This document shows, in pieces, positions 38,608-48,500 of a stretch of 64,000 bases of DNA. Location: contig CAWCTD010000003.1 of the NCBI GenBank assembly GCA_963798455.1, positions 930,001 to 994,000 of the forward strand, in the 5' to 3' direction. The notes below the pieces were generated by a model. That model made no database searches. It was given only the letters and a program-made list of their open reading frames with translations, and was not told the origin of the DNA. Both the position numbers and the translations under genes were made by a program. Origin of the DNA: CAWCTD01 sp963798455 (GTDB taxonomy: Bacteria > Acidobacteriota > Terriglobia > Bryobacterales > Bryobacteraceae). How positions within the stretch are numbered: position 1 is the stretch's first letter; each line of letters begins with the position of its first letter.

Positions 38608-39393
38608 ATGACGCCGATCGATGCCGTCGAACAGAATCTGCTGGAGTTCTTCCGGCACTTTGCGCGGGTCCGGACGAGCGGCCGGATTGTGGATCTGGAC
38701 GGCGTTTCGATCGCTTCTTCGGGAATCGTATTCCACATGTTCAATGCAGCCTTCTTCTCCACGCCCGTGACGGCGGGGGAAGGCGACCTCGCGCGGCGGA
38801 TCGACCTGGCTGCCGAGCTCTTCGGCGGCCCTGATTCCCGTTGGGCATTCTGGGCCTGCGAACAGAAACTCGCCGGCGACATCGCCGCCAAGGCATCCAA
38901 GGTGTTTCGCGGCCGGGGCCTGGTGCAGACATTTCGTCACCCGGGCATGATGTGCCAGCGATTGCGCCCGCCGCGGCGCCCGTTACCGAACCTCGAGTTC
39001 CGGCAGGTTCACGACGCCCAGAGCCGTGTCGTCTTTGCCCATATCAACGCCACCGCGTTTCACATTCCTTTCGAGTGGTGCCTGGATCTGTACGACCTGG
39101 ATGCGCTGTGGGACGGCTGCTTCTCGGGCCATATCGGATACGCGAACGGCGAAGCTGTCTCCACCGTGGCGACGGTGGCCGCGGCGGGGACTGTCGGCGT
39201 GTATTCGGTGGCGACCTTGCCGGGGCAGGAGTGCAAGGGCTATGGCGAAGCCATGACCCGTTACGCCGTGGCTGAGGCCCAGAAGGCGTCAGGCGTGGAG
39301 AGTTCCGTCTTGCAGGCCACGGCCGCGGGTCTTTCTCTCTATCGCCGGATGGGATACGAGGTGGTCACCAACTTCGCCGTGTACAGCCGGTAA
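38608..39393 (+). CDS. GNAT family N-acetyltransferase
   Basis: This 261-residue protein has a GNAT fold in its C-terminal half: VGVYSVATLPGQECKGYGEA is the acetyl-CoA pyrophosphate loop (motif A, Q/RxxGxG/A variant), followed by TAAGLSLYRRMGYEVVTNFAVY, the typical final strand-helix-strand. The N-terminal 130 residues are less conserved and may be a degenerate first GNAT domain. The acceptor is unknown. It follows priA by 7 bases. ATG 38608 lacks a strong ribosome site, so it may depend on coupling to priA. Confidence 0.85.
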   Translation: MTPIDAVEQNLLEFFRHFARVRTSGRIVDLDGVSIASSGIVFHMFNAAFFSTPVTAGEGDLARRIDLAAELFGGPDSRWAFWACEQKLAGDIAAKASKVFRGRGLVQTFRHPGMMCQRLRPPRRPLPNLEFRQVHDAQSRVVFAHINATAFHIPFEWCLDLYDLDALWDGCFSGHIGYANGEAVSTVATVAAAGTVGVYSVATLPGQECKGYGEAMTRYAVAEAQKASGVESSVLQATAAGLSLYRRMGYEVVTNFAVYSR

Positions 39394-39411
39394 AGATTGG
39401 GGCTGACGTCC

Positions 39412-39942
39412 ATGGAGCGGATACCCTTCCAGGCCACTGCGGCCTCGGCCCGGTACGGGCAAGTGCGGCGGCTGCCGGTAATCGTGCTGCTCGACAACGT
39501 AAGAAGCCTTTACAACGTGGGAGCGTTCTTCCGGACGGCGGACGCGGCGGCAGCCGAGAAGTTACTGTTGTGCGGGATCACGGCGCACCCTCCCAGCAAG
39601 GGTCTCTCGAAGACGGCGCTCGGCGCCGAGGACACGGTGCCCTGGGAACAGGCTTGGGATCCTTTGCCGCTAGTCGAAAACCTGCGGCTTGGCGGCTGCG
39701 AGATCGCCGCCATCGAGACCAGCGTACACGCCGTGGACCTCTTCGATTGGGTCCCTGCCTTTCCCGTCTGCGTCGTGTTCGGCCACGAGGTTGAGGGAAT
39801 CCGTCCGGAATTGAGCGCCGCGTGCGACACCTTCGTGCGCATCCCGATGCTCGGCGCGAAGCACTCCCTCAACGTGGCCACCGCGGGTGGCATCGTTTTG
39901 TACGAACTGCTGCGCAAATACACGGAGACTTGCCGGCGCTGA
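39412..39942 (+). CDS. SpoU/TrmH-family RNA 2'-O-methyltransferase
   Basis: This 176-residue SPOUT enzyme has the three motifs of the trefoil-knot family: VLLDNVRSLYNVGAFFRTADA, VFGHEVEGI and LGAKHSLNVATAGGIVLYEL. Members methylate ribose in tRNA or rRNA with S-adenosylmethionine. There is no N-terminal RNA-binding extension, so it is a minimal TrmL/TrmH-like form; the target nucleotide cannot be told from sequence. ATG 39412 is used in preference to an in-frame TTG at 39397. It is the third gene in the priA run, 18 bases after the GNAT gene. Confidence 0.93.
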   Translation: MERIPFQATAASARYGQVRRLPVIVLLDNVRSLYNVGAFFRTADAAAAEKLLLCGITAHPPSKGLSKTALGAEDTVPWEQAWDPLPLVENLRLGGCEIAAIETSVHAVDLFDWVPAFPVCVVFGHEVEGIRPELSAACDTFVRIPMLGAKHSLNVATAGGIVLYELLRKYTETCRR

Positions 39943-40033
39943 GCGCCATGGGGATCGCCTTCCCGATCCAGCCCGCTGCCCCCTGCAGCCGTTGTCCGAT
40001 GGATTTCCGCGGCAGGGGGTATACTGTCTGGCT

Positions 40034-41023
40034 ATGAAGAAAGTCTGTGTATGGTTTGTCCTCTCGTTCACCGCCGTATGCTTCGCACAACAGGGTTGGT
40101 ATCCCCACGAGGGCGGACTGCTGAAGTACCGCGTTCAGATCCGTTTCGGCGAGGAGCCGGACACCATGCCTGACGGCTGGAAGTTCGGCCGGGTGTCCGC
40201 CGTAGCCGTGGACGCCTCCGGAAACGTCTATGCGTTCCAGCGGGGACCGAAAGCGGACCCGATCGTGGTCTTCACCCCCGACGGGAAATACCTTCGCTCC
40301 TGGGGCAAGGGCCTGTTCAGCAACCCTCACGGCATTCGCATCGACAAGCAGGGCCACGTGTGGACCACCGACACCGGCTATCACCTGGTGATGGAGTTCA
40401 CCGGCGACGGCAAACTCCTCCGCACATGGGGCACGAAAGGCAAATCGGGCGCGACCCAGGATACCTTCTACCGGCCAACCGACATCGGGTTTCTGCCCAA
40501 CGGCGACTTCTTCGTAACCGATGGCTACGGCAACTCGCGCGTGGTCAAGTTCTCACGGGACGGCAAGTACCTGATGGAGTGGGGCAAGCGCGGGACGGGC
40601 CCGGGTGAATTCGACCTGCCGCACGCCATCGTGATCGATTCCCACCAGAACCTCTACGTCAGCGACCGCGAGAACAACCGCATCCAGATCTTCGACGCCA
40701 ACGGCAAGTTTCTGCGGCAGTGGACGCACCTGGGGGCGACGCAGGGCATGGATATCAACGCCAATGACGAGCTCTGGATCGTGACCCATCGCGACAAGGG
40801 CGAGAACATCGCCTACGATACCCTGGCGGGCCGCATCATGCGCATCGACATCGCTTCCGGCAAGATCCTCGGCTCCATGGAGAGCCCCGGCCACTGGCTG
40901 GCGCTGGGCCGCAAAGGCGACATCTTCATCGGGAGCCTCACCGGCAACGTGTTCCGCTGGTATCCCGGCTGGAGCACCGGCCTGCGCGAAAATGAGCCCG
41001 GCGTGGTGGCGCCGCGCCCGTAG
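40034..41023 (+). CDS. Secreted NHL-repeat beta-propeller protein
   Basis: This 329-residue protein has a signal peptide (KKVCVWFVLSFTAVCFAQ). It has about six NHL-type blades, each with pattern VxVDxxGNVYVxDxxNxRIQxFxxxGKFLxxWG; the clearest are IDSHQNLYVSDRENNRIQIF and FFVTDGYGNSRVVKFS. Family relatives include peptidyl-alpha-hydroxyglycine lyases and ligand-binding or scaffold propellers. Catalytic residues of the lyase cannot be confirmed. ATG 40034 is chosen for the signal peptide; the open frame further upstream is shadow of the methyltransferase gene. Confidence 0.85.
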   Translation: MKKVCVWFVLSFTAVCFAQQGWYPHEGGLLKYRVQIRFGEEPDTMPDGWKFGRVSAVAVDASGNVYAFQRGPKADPIVVFTPDGKYLRSWGKGLFSNPHGIRIDKQGHVWTTDTGYHLVMEFTGDGKLLRTWGTKGKSGATQDTFYRPTDIGFLPNGDFFVTDGYGNSRVVKFSRDGKYLMEWGKRGTGPGEFDLPHAIVIDSHQNLYVSDRENNRIQIFDANGKFLRQWTHLGATQGMDINANDELWIVTHRDKGENIAYDTLAGRIMRIDIASGKILGSMESPGHWLALGRKGDIFIGSLTGNVFRWYPGWSTGLRENEPGVVAPRP

Positions 41024-41148
41024 TTCCAGTACCCTTGTATCCGAAATGGACAGCCTGGAAACAGCAGCTCGAACGAAGGGGTCGGGTGTACACTCGGAGG
41101 CAGCGGAGAAGCCAAACTGGAAATTCCGGCCAAGACACAACCAGGCGG

Positions 41149-41168
41149 CACAGGCGTTCCTGCCTGTG
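41149..41168. repeat. Palindromic intergenic repeat
   Basis: CACAGGC and GCCTGTG flank a 6-base loop (GTTCCT). The palindrome lies just ahead of the membrane protein gene, and its right arm touches that gene's GTG start. I associate this motif with dispersed intergenic repeats in Acidobacteria; copy number elsewhere cannot be checked here. Confidence 0.55.
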
Positions 41169-42637
41169 TGGGTTTGGCCCTTGCCGCCGTCCTGATCCAC
41201 GGCTACCACCTGGGAACCGACGATGCCGCCATCTGGGTGCCCGCGATCAAGAAGGCCGCCGATCCTTCGCTCTACCCTTTCGGCGGCGAGTTCTTTCTCA
41301 CGCACGCGCACTTTTCGCTGTTTCCCCTGCTGGTGGGCTCGTTCATCCGCTTGGCCCGCGTGCCATCCGACGTCGCCATCTTGCTCTGCCATATCCTGGG
41401 CGTGTTCCTGTTACTGCTCGCATCCTGGCGCCTGCTCTCCGCCTGCTTCGAGCATGACCGCGCGCGCTGGGCCGGGGTTGCCCTGCTCGCCGGGGTGCTG
41501 AGCGTGCCCGTGGCCGGGACCGCGTTGCCCATCATGGACCCGTATGTCACATCGCGGACCCTCTCGACTCCGTTCGCCCTCTTTGCGATCGCCTGGTATC
41601 TGTCGGACCGGCCGCGGCGCGCGGTGGCGTGGCTGGCCGCCTGCGCCCTGGTGCACCCCCAGATGAGCTTGTACGCCGCGGTGCTCCTGGGCTCGATGGA
41701 GTTCTCCCGACGCCGCTCGGCCGTGCCGGGGCAGGCGCCTGTTTTCGGGTTGCTCGCGCTTTCGTGGCTGCCTCTCCCGTGGGATTTGGCGCCGGCGCGC
41801 GGAGCGGCGCGGGAGGCCCTGCTTTCGCGCACCTACTTCTTCGTCTCGAATTGGACCTGGTACGAATGGCTCGGGGTCGCCGCGCCGCTCGTCCTGCTAT
41901 GGTGCTGCGCGCGGGTTCCGCTCCGGGGCGCGCGGCCGCCGCTCGGCGGCCTGCTGCGACACCTTGTGAGATTCGGGCTGCTCTTCACCGCCGCCGGCCT
42001 GCTGCTGGTCTCTTCCCCTCGATTCGAGAACTATACGCGACTTCAGCCCATGCGAGCGTTTCACCTGGTATACATCGTCATGTTCCTGATTGCCGGCGCT
42101 CTCGCCGGCGAGTACGTGCTGAAGGACAGGCGCTGGCGCTGGCTCGCGCTCTTCGCGCCGCTGGCGGCGGGAATGTGGCTGGTCGCGCGGGAGGCGTTTC
42201 CCTGCAGCCCGCACCTGGAGTGGCCGGGCGCGGCTCCCCGCGGCGAATGGTATTCCGCCTTCCTCTGGGTGCGCGATCACACGCCCAAAGATGCCGTTTT
42301 TGCCATGGATCCTGGGTACCTATTGCTCCCCGGAGAAGACATGCACGGCTTCCGGGCCGTCGCGGAGCGGAGCGTTTTGGCCGACCGGGTGAAGGACAGC
42401 GGCGCGGTTTCGCTGTTTCCCCAATTGGCCGTCGATTGGGACCAACAGGTACGGGCGCAAAGCGGGTGGGACCACTTCTCACTCGCTGATTTTCAAGAAC
42501 TGGCCCGGCGCTACCCCGTGACCTGGATTGTGACCCGGCGGCCCGCCGCCGGATTGGATTGTCCCTATCGTAACGCGGGATTGGCGGTTTGCCGGATAGG
42601 GGCCGGCAGCACGCCGGTCAGCGGGCCAAGTGATTAG
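41168..42637 (+). CDS. Polytopic membrane protein of unknown function
   Basis: This 489-residue protein has about ten hydrophobic segments in the first 350 residues, then a soluble C-terminal domain (about 360-489) with WVRDHTPKDAVFAMDPGYL and FQELARRYPVTWIVTR. This resembles the GT-C-like membrane proteins whose C-terminal domain follows the last helix. Early acidic motif GTDDAAIW fits that view but is weak. No ATG is in frame at the 5' end: GTG 41168 is the first acceptable start and lies in a palindrome; TTG 41174 is an alternative. The frame stays open back to the NHL stop, so a truncated or altered N-terminus is possible. Confidence 0.65.
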   Translation: MGLALAAVLIHGYHLGTDDAAIWVPAIKKAADPSLYPFGGEFFLTHAHFSLFPLLVGSFIRLARVPSDVAILLCHILGVFLLLLASWRLLSACFEHDRARWAGVALLAGVLSVPVAGTALPIMDPYVTSRTLSTPFALFAIAWYLSDRPRRAVAWLAACALVHPQMSLYAAVLLGSMEFSRRRSAVPGQAPVFGLLALSWLPLPWDLAPARGAAREALLSRTYFFVSNWTWYEWLGVAAPLVLLWCCARVPLRGARPPLGGLLRHLVRFGLLFTAAGLLLVSSPRFENYTRLQPMRAFHLVYIVMFLIAGALAGEYVLKDRRWRWLALFAPLAAGMWLVAREAFPCSPHLEWPGAAPRGEWYSAFLWVRDHTPKDAVFAMDPGYLLLPGEDMHGFRAVAERSVLADRVKDSGAVSLFPQLAVDWDQQVRAQSGWDHFSLADFQELARRYPVTWIVTRRPAAGLDCPYRNAGLAVCRIGAGSTPVSGPSD

Positions 42638-42718
42638 CGGAACCTGTTACGCCACTGCTATGGCGAGCCCGCACGGGTGGGGACTCAATGCGCGCCGTTC
42701 GGCGGCAAGAAATGCAGA

Positions 42719-42755
42719 GCGGCAACCCGATCCCTCTGAGTGTTCGGGTTGCCGC
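42719..42755. terminator. Strong hairpin between convergent genes
   Basis: GCGGCAACCCGA (42719-42730) and its exact complement (42744-42755) form a 12-base-pair stem with a 13-base loop, placed between two genes that converge (ends 42637 and 42794). No T-run follows, so it may be a factor-assisted or bidirectional terminator. Confidence 0.5.
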
Positions 42756-42793
42756 AGGCTGCCTCGAAGGGCAGTCAATCGAGGTTCAGCGGC

Positions 42794-43228
42794 CTAGCGC
42801 CGCGCCAGCGTTGCGAGGACTTCAAAGTGCTCGGCCGAGGCGGTCTTGGTCAACTCGCGCTCCGCCTTGGGCATCGGCACAACAAAGCCGCTCGCCGTAT
42901 AGCCATTCACCACTTCGGACAGGAAATACCGGGTCCCGTAACGGTTGAAAACCAGCTTTGTGGCCTCTGCCGGGTGCTCAGTCCTCACGACGACCTCGGG
43001 GTTCGTCATTGTGAGCGCGGCGGCATTGTGTCGCTCTCCCTGAAGGATCAAAACGTAGGGGTCACCTGCACTCCGGATCATGTACTCACCGGCCGGCAGG
43101 GTCTTGTCCGCAATCGTGAACGCGAACGGGATGTTGGCCGTCAGCGTCATGGTCTGCGCGGACAAGGGCACCGCCAGTGCCGCTACCAACATTGAAACCG
43201 AAAGCAACGTGTAAACTTTCTTGCTCAT
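42794..43228 (-). CDS. Small exported protein of unknown function
   Basis: This 144-residue protein has a signal peptide (SKKVYTLLSVSMLVAALAVPLSAQ), giving a mature protein of about 120 residues. The mature part is beta-rich (LTANIPFAFTIADKTLPAGEYMIR) and pairs with KLVFNRYGTRYFLSEVV. I recognise this as a family seen repeatedly in Acidobacteria, with no assigned function. AGGAGGGCAGT lies just before ATG 43228, an excellent ribosome site implying high expression. It is divergent from the trehalase locus. Confidence 0.75.
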   Translation of the reverse strand: MSKKVYTLLSVSMLVAALAVPLSAQTMTLTANIPFAFTIADKTLPAGEYMIRSAGDPYVLILQGERHNAAALTMTNPEVVVRTEHPAEATKLVFNRYGTRYFLSEVVNGYTASGFVVPMPKAERELTKTASAEHFEVLATLARR

Positions 43229-43445
43229 ACTGCCCTCCTGAGTTTCTAGAATCTCGGTGGCCTTTGTTTTCGGCCTCCTGGTTGAATAGATTCCTTCGGG
43301 CAAGATGTTGTTACCACAGGGCCTGTAAAGGTTATGTTAAGGAACGTCGAGCACTGTAAAGCCGCTCGTCGGCATGGCGCCGCAGCCTTACAGGCTGCCG
43401 CAGGCGCGACGGATGGACAGCGTGGAACGAGCGCCGCCGTTTCCC

Positions 43446-43474
43446 TTGACTCCTCATGCCGACAGGCGTACATT
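43446..43474 (+). promoter_or_regulatory. Putative sigma-70 promoter of the trehalase locus
   Basis: TTGACT (43446-43451) and TACATT (43469-43474) are separated by the ideal 17 bases, about 25 bases before the ribosome site of the 45-residue membrane protein. Confidence 0.5.
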
Positions 43475-43505
43475 TGGGACCAGACAGAACCTGGAGGGCT
43501 GCCCG

Positions 43506-43643
43506 ATGCTGCAAACGCACAAGCAGCATAGCTTCGACCCTGGCGACCGGAAGGCCGTCGTGCTGGAGTTCATCGCCGCCTCGGCCATATTCGCGGTTGT
43601 GGTTGTGGTCCTGTACATTATCTTCACCTACAGGCCGGCTTAG
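43506..43643 (+). CDS. 45-residue single-pass membrane protein
   Basis: The ATG at 43506 follows GGAGGG at good spacing and a candidate promoter. The product has a polar start (LQTHKQHSFDPGDRK) and one strong transmembrane helix (VVLEFIAASAIFAVVVVVLY) ending IIFTYRPA. It is the first gene of the trehalase unit. Function is unknown; small proteins like this often attach to transporters or respiratory complexes. The in-frame sequence upstream is unlikely to be coding. Confidence 0.55.
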   Translation: MLQTHKQHSFDPGDRKAVVLEFIAASAIFAVVVVVLYIIFTYRPA

Positions 43644-43694
43644 GCCGCGCGGCGCTTGACAACGCACGACCCGAGGATTCAGCCTACAGGCAGG

Positions 43695-45389
43695 ATGCGG
43701 AAACAGGTCACTGGGACTCTTGTCGTTGTTCTCGCGATCGCGTGGTCGCTCCAGGTGCTGGCGTCGGATTGTGCCGGCTTGCTACAGATTCGCCGGTACA
43801 TCCAGCAGGGCTGGACCAGACTGGAGCGTTCGAACTCCACGCTCCTGAAGTCGGCGATCGACGCCAAAGTCGGACAGGAAGGCGAGGTTGTCCTGTACGT
43901 TCCGCGGGACGAAGGCCTGGACAAAATCAAGCTCGAATTGCGGCGTTCGCTCAAGTCCAAGGACTTCCGGAGTGTGCGGCTAGAGCGGCTTCCCGAAGAC
44001 CCGGCTTCCATCCAGGAACCCGGGCTGCTGTACCTTCCCCATCCCTACGTTGTTCCAGGCGGGCGGTTTAACGAGATGTACGGCTGGGACAGCTACTTCA
44101 TTCTGCTGGGCCTGCTCGATGATAACCAGTTGCGGCTGGCCAAGGATATGACAGATAACCTCACTTATGAGGTGCAACATTACGGGAAAGTGCTTAACGC
44201 AAATCGCACTTATTACCTTACCCGGTCACAGCCGCCATTTCTGACGAGAATGGTGCTTGAGATTTATGCCCGAACCGGAGACACAACCTGGTTGAGGAGT
44301 TGCCTTCCGGCGATTGAGCAGTACTACAGGTACTGGACAGAGGGGCCTCACCTGACCCCTGAAACGGGCCTCTCCCGCTACTACGGCGGCTCGGACACGC
44401 CTGCGCCGGAAGTGGTCCTGGGCGAGCGCGACAGCGCGGGCAGGACAGAGTACGATCGTGTTCGCGAATACTATCGCACTCATAAGGTCACTGAATACGA
44501 CGCTTCACGCTTCTACGATGCGGCCACCGACAGCCTCACGCCGCTGTTCTACCTTGCGGATCGGGCCATGCGGGAGTCGGGCTTCGACCCATCGGGCCGC
44601 TTCGGTCCGTTCAGCGCGGGTATTCTCAGCTACGATCCCGTGGATCTGAACTGTCTGCTCTACCGGATGGAGATGGACACGGCGACGATCCACACGCTGC
44701 TCGACCACCCGCGCGAGGCCGCGATTTGGGCTGGGCGGGCGCAGCAACGCGCCGGCAGAATCAACCGCCTGATGTGGAACGAGAAGGAGGGCCTCTATTT
44801 CGACTACAACTTCGAAAGGCAGCGTCAATCCAGCTATGGTTTCGTCACGACGTTCTATCCCCTATGGGCGGGCATTGCCACGCCCGGCCGCGCTGCACGG
44901 GTCGCCGCGAACTTGCCCGTGTTCGAGCGCGCCGGCGGGCTCCAGACTAGCGACCGTGTGACCGGCGACCAGTGGGACGCGCCGTTCGGATGGGCTCCCA
45001 TGCAAATCATCGCTGCCGAAGGCCTTCGTAGATACGGGTTCGCCCCCGAGGCCGACCGGGTCAGCAGGGAATTCCTTCTCATGGTGCTGCGGGATTTCGA
45101 GGCTCACGGAACGATTAAAGAAAAATATGACGTGGTGACCGGCAAATCCGACCTGGGGGCGGGGATCAAGTTCGGATATTCGTCTAACGAGGTCGGCTTC
45201 GGCTGGACCAATGCCGCTTTTCTGGTGCTCTACGATGAACTGGCGCCTCAAGCCAGGGAAAGGTTTCTTCGCCTGTGCAGCGGACAAGCCGCGTTGCGCC
45301 CCGTGCGGCCGAATGTTCTCGCCCGCGCGCACCGGGTACAACCCTCACTTTCAGCCCGGAGGGCTCCCTCTGTTCGAAGCTCCTACTGA
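43695..45389 (+). CDS. Exported GH37 trehalase
   Basis: GH37 enzymes split trehalose into two glucoses. The 564-residue product has a signal peptide (QVTGTLVVVLAIAWSLQVLAS), so it is periplasmic like E. coli TreA. Both family signatures are exact: PGGRFNEMYGWDSY at about 121-134 and QWDAPFGWAP at about 426-435. ATG 43695 is chosen for the leader; TTG 43656 is in frame upstream. The normal end should fall near LYDELAPQARE; the last roughly 35 residues (LCSGQAALRPVRPN...) are basic, low in similarity to trehalases, and may come from a repeat or lost stop. It is followed after 112 bases by the TonB-dependent receptor. Confidence 0.9.
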   Translation: MRKQVTGTLVVVLAIAWSLQVLASDCAGLLQIRRYIQQGWTRLERSNSTLLKSAIDAKVGQEGEVVLYVPRDEGLDKIKLELRRSLKSKDFRSVRLERLPEDPASIQEPGLLYLPHPYVVPGGRFNEMYGWDSYFILLGLLDDNQLRLAKDMTDNLTYEVQHYGKVLNANRTYYLTRSQPPFLTRMVLEIYARTGDTTWLRSCLPAIEQYYRYWTEGPHLTPETGLSRYYGGSDTPAPEVVLGERDSAGRTEYDRVREYYRTHKVTEYDASRFYDAATDSLTPLFYLADRAMRESGFDPSGRFGPFSAGILSYDPVDLNCLLYRMEMDTATIHTLLDHPREAAIWAGRAQQRAGRINRLMWNEKEGLYFDYNFERQRQSSYGFVTTFYPLWAGIATPGRAARVAANLPVFERAGGLQTSDRVTGDQWDAPFGWAPMQIIAAEGLRRYGFAPEADRVSREFLLMVLRDFEAHGTIKEKYDVVTGKSDLGAGIKFGYSSNEVGFGWTNAAFLVLYDELAPQARERFLRLCSGQAALRPVRPNVLARAHRVQPSLSARRAPSVRSSY

Positions 45390-45501
45390 GTAAGACGCAT
45401 GGATTCGTTTTGAGCGTGTAAAATGTGAGCAACGCCCCTTGAAACGTCCGGCACAGGGACGTAGAATCAGATCAGTTCGATTTCAACTCAGGGGCAAATG
45501 C

Positions 45502-48500
45502 ATGAAACACTTTTGGAGTAGACCCTTGCGTCTACGGGAGCCAGTGCTCCCAATTGTGCTGTTTTTGCTGTCGACTTTCCTCGCTCCGCAAGCCACACCG
45601 CAAACCGTTTCCGGCCAGATCACCGGAACGGTGACCGATCCTTCTGGTGCGGTGGTGCCGGGCGCGAAGGTCACAGCCACGGATATCGCCACGAATGTTG
45701 CGACAACCGCAACGACGAACACTTCCGGGAATTACGTGCTCAACCAGCTAACGCCCGGAACCTACAAAGTGACCATCGAAAAGGCGGGATTCCAGACATT
45801 GCTGCAGCAGAACGTGCAGGTGACCGTGGCCTTGAGCACCCGGGTGGATTCCACTCTCAAGGTCGGTGAAGTCACTCAGAACGTCACAGTCACGTCGGCG
45901 CCTCCCGGCATTCAGACCGACCGGGCCGAGGTCAACTCCACGATTACACGTGAGCAGGTGTCGGACCTCCCGGTATTTAACCGGAACTTCACGGATCTGA
46001 CGCTGTTGGCGCCCGGTGCGACGCTGAACACGTATCAACATGCCGCTCAGGAGAACCCGCAACAATCCACTCTGGTGAATACCAATGGACAGATGTTCGC
46101 GGGCAGCAATTACCTGCTGGATGGCATGAACAACAACGACGTTGTGCTGGGCATCACAATGGTGAACCCTCCGCTGGATTCGGTCCACGAGGTCAGCATC
46201 GCGACCAGCAACTACAATCCCGAGTTCACCCAGGCCGGGGGCGCGGTGGTGCGCGTGGAGACGCAGTCCGGCACCAACGACCTGCACGGCTCGGCTTTCG
46301 AATTCCTGCAGAACAACGTCTTGAACTCAAGAGACCCGTTCACGCAGGGACTGCACGACCCGGGCACGCCCGCCCCGGATCACCGGGGTATCCCGGCGCT
46401 GCGCTGGAACCAGTTCGGGGCATCGCTCGGCGGCCCGGCGATTAAGGACAAGCTGTTCTGGTTTGGAGACTACCAGGGCACAAGGCGCAGGCTCGGCGCT
46501 TCCGAGGTCTTGCGCGTTCCCACGGCTGCCGAACGAACCGGAGATTTGAGCGCTCTGGGCGTACCGATCTACGATCCCACGACCGGCAACCCGAACGGGA
46601 CGGGTCGGGCGTTGTTCCCGGGCGGCATGATCCCCCTGAACCGCATCTCGACGCCCGCGGCGAACCTGATGTCCGCGCTTCCGGGACCGAACCTGACGCC
46701 GGTCAATCCGGCTGATCCGAACTACGACGTGAGCAACGTTCAGAGCTACGACACGGATCAGTTCGATCTTCGGGCGGACCACTATCTCACCAGCAAGCTG
46801 CGTTACTTCGTGCGCTACAGCTACCTCAGTGCCAGCAACAACGCTCCGGGTCCGTTCGGCGTCTACGGCGGCCCTGCTTTCCCCGCGTGGGGCTTCACGG
46901 GCGCCTCCGACGCGCGAAACCAGAACTTCGTCGCGGCGGGCAACTACGACGTCAGCCCCGCGCTGCTGACTGAGTTCCGGTTTGGCTATTCCCGGTACCG
47001 CGTCAACGTGAACCCGCTGGACATCAGCCAGCAGCTCGCCAACCAGGTGGGCATCCCGGGCCTGAACATAGCGAGCCGGCCGGATACCTTCGGCTTGCCT
47101 GACTTGAACATCAACGGAACGGGCGGCTTTTCTATGGGGTACAGTTGTAACTGCCCGCTGGACCAGCGTGAGTTCGTCTACGACTACGTGAACAACTGGA
47201 CCAAACAGTACGGCAACCACATGTTCAAGTTCGGAGGGACGATCGAGCACGCCGGCAACCGGCGTTTACCGAGCGACAACCACCGTGCGGGCGTTTACAA
47301 CTTCGACCCCAGCGTGACGTCCCTCGCGCCGGGCATCGGCGGCCTGGGGCTGGCGAGTTTCCTGCTCGGCGCACCGGACCACTTCCAGCGCTTCGGACAG
47401 ATCTCGACGACCCAGGAAGACCGGCAAAACCGGATGTTCTACTTCGCCCAGGACACCTGGCGCGTGACCCGAAAGCTCACTTTGAACTACGGGCTTCGCT
47501 GGGACACGTGGTTTCCGGACACTTCGCTCAACCCGGGGCAGGGTGGACGCTATGATGTGGTCACCAACACGGTTTACATTCCTGGCGTGGGTGGAGTCTC
47601 GATGTCAGGAAATGTCCAGACGCAGTGGCACAACTTCTCACCGCGCCTCGCGATCGCGTACGCCATTGACTCAAGGACGGTGGTTCGAACCGGCTACGGC
47701 CGCAGCTACTACCAGGGCACATTCGGCTGGAACTTCAACAACCTCGCTGCCGACATCTACCCCTCGATTGTGAATCAGGACCTGCGCGGCGCCAATTCCT
47801 TCTTCCCGGTGTTCTCACTAACCACTGCGCCACCTGCCGCGGTCTTTCCGACCATCCCCCAAAACGGTCAGCTTACGCTGCCGGATGGGATCTCCACTCC
47901 CTACAGTCCCACAAACCTGAAGTACCCCTACGTTGACCAGTGGAACTTCACCGTGGAACGGCAGTTGCCCTCCGGCCTGAATCTCTCGGTCGGGTACGTG
48001 GGGAACGTGGCCCGTCACCTGAACAGCGGATTCAACCTGAACGCGGCCATTCCCGGCCCCGGTGACTTCAACTCCCGGCGTCCGCTCTATGCGACGTTTG
48101 GCCTCACCCAGGGCATCTTCGACAAGTGCGACTGCAGCAGCAGCAACTACAACGCGCTCCAGGTCCGCGCGCAAAAGCGCTTCAGCCACAACTACTCTCT
48201 CCTCGCATCGTACACGTTCTCGAAGACCTTGGACTTCGGAGAGTTCGGCACCCCGACCGACCAATACAACGCACGGCTCGACTACGGCCCGGCGGATTTC
48301 AACCGGCCGCACGTGTTCACGCTGGCACACACGCTCACATTGCCCTTCGGCAAAGGCCACTCGATCCTGGGCAACGCGGGCGGCGTGACCCAGGCCCTGG
48401 CCGGAGGCTGGGCGTTCAACGGCATCACGTCCCTCGAGAGCGGCCTGGGCTTCTCGCCGACGCTCAGCAACAACGGCTCTCTGAATTCGGACATGTCGCT

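Noticed and set aside
36903..38900. 665-codon open frame on the minus strand
   Set aside because: It is antisense to priA and part of the GNAT gene.
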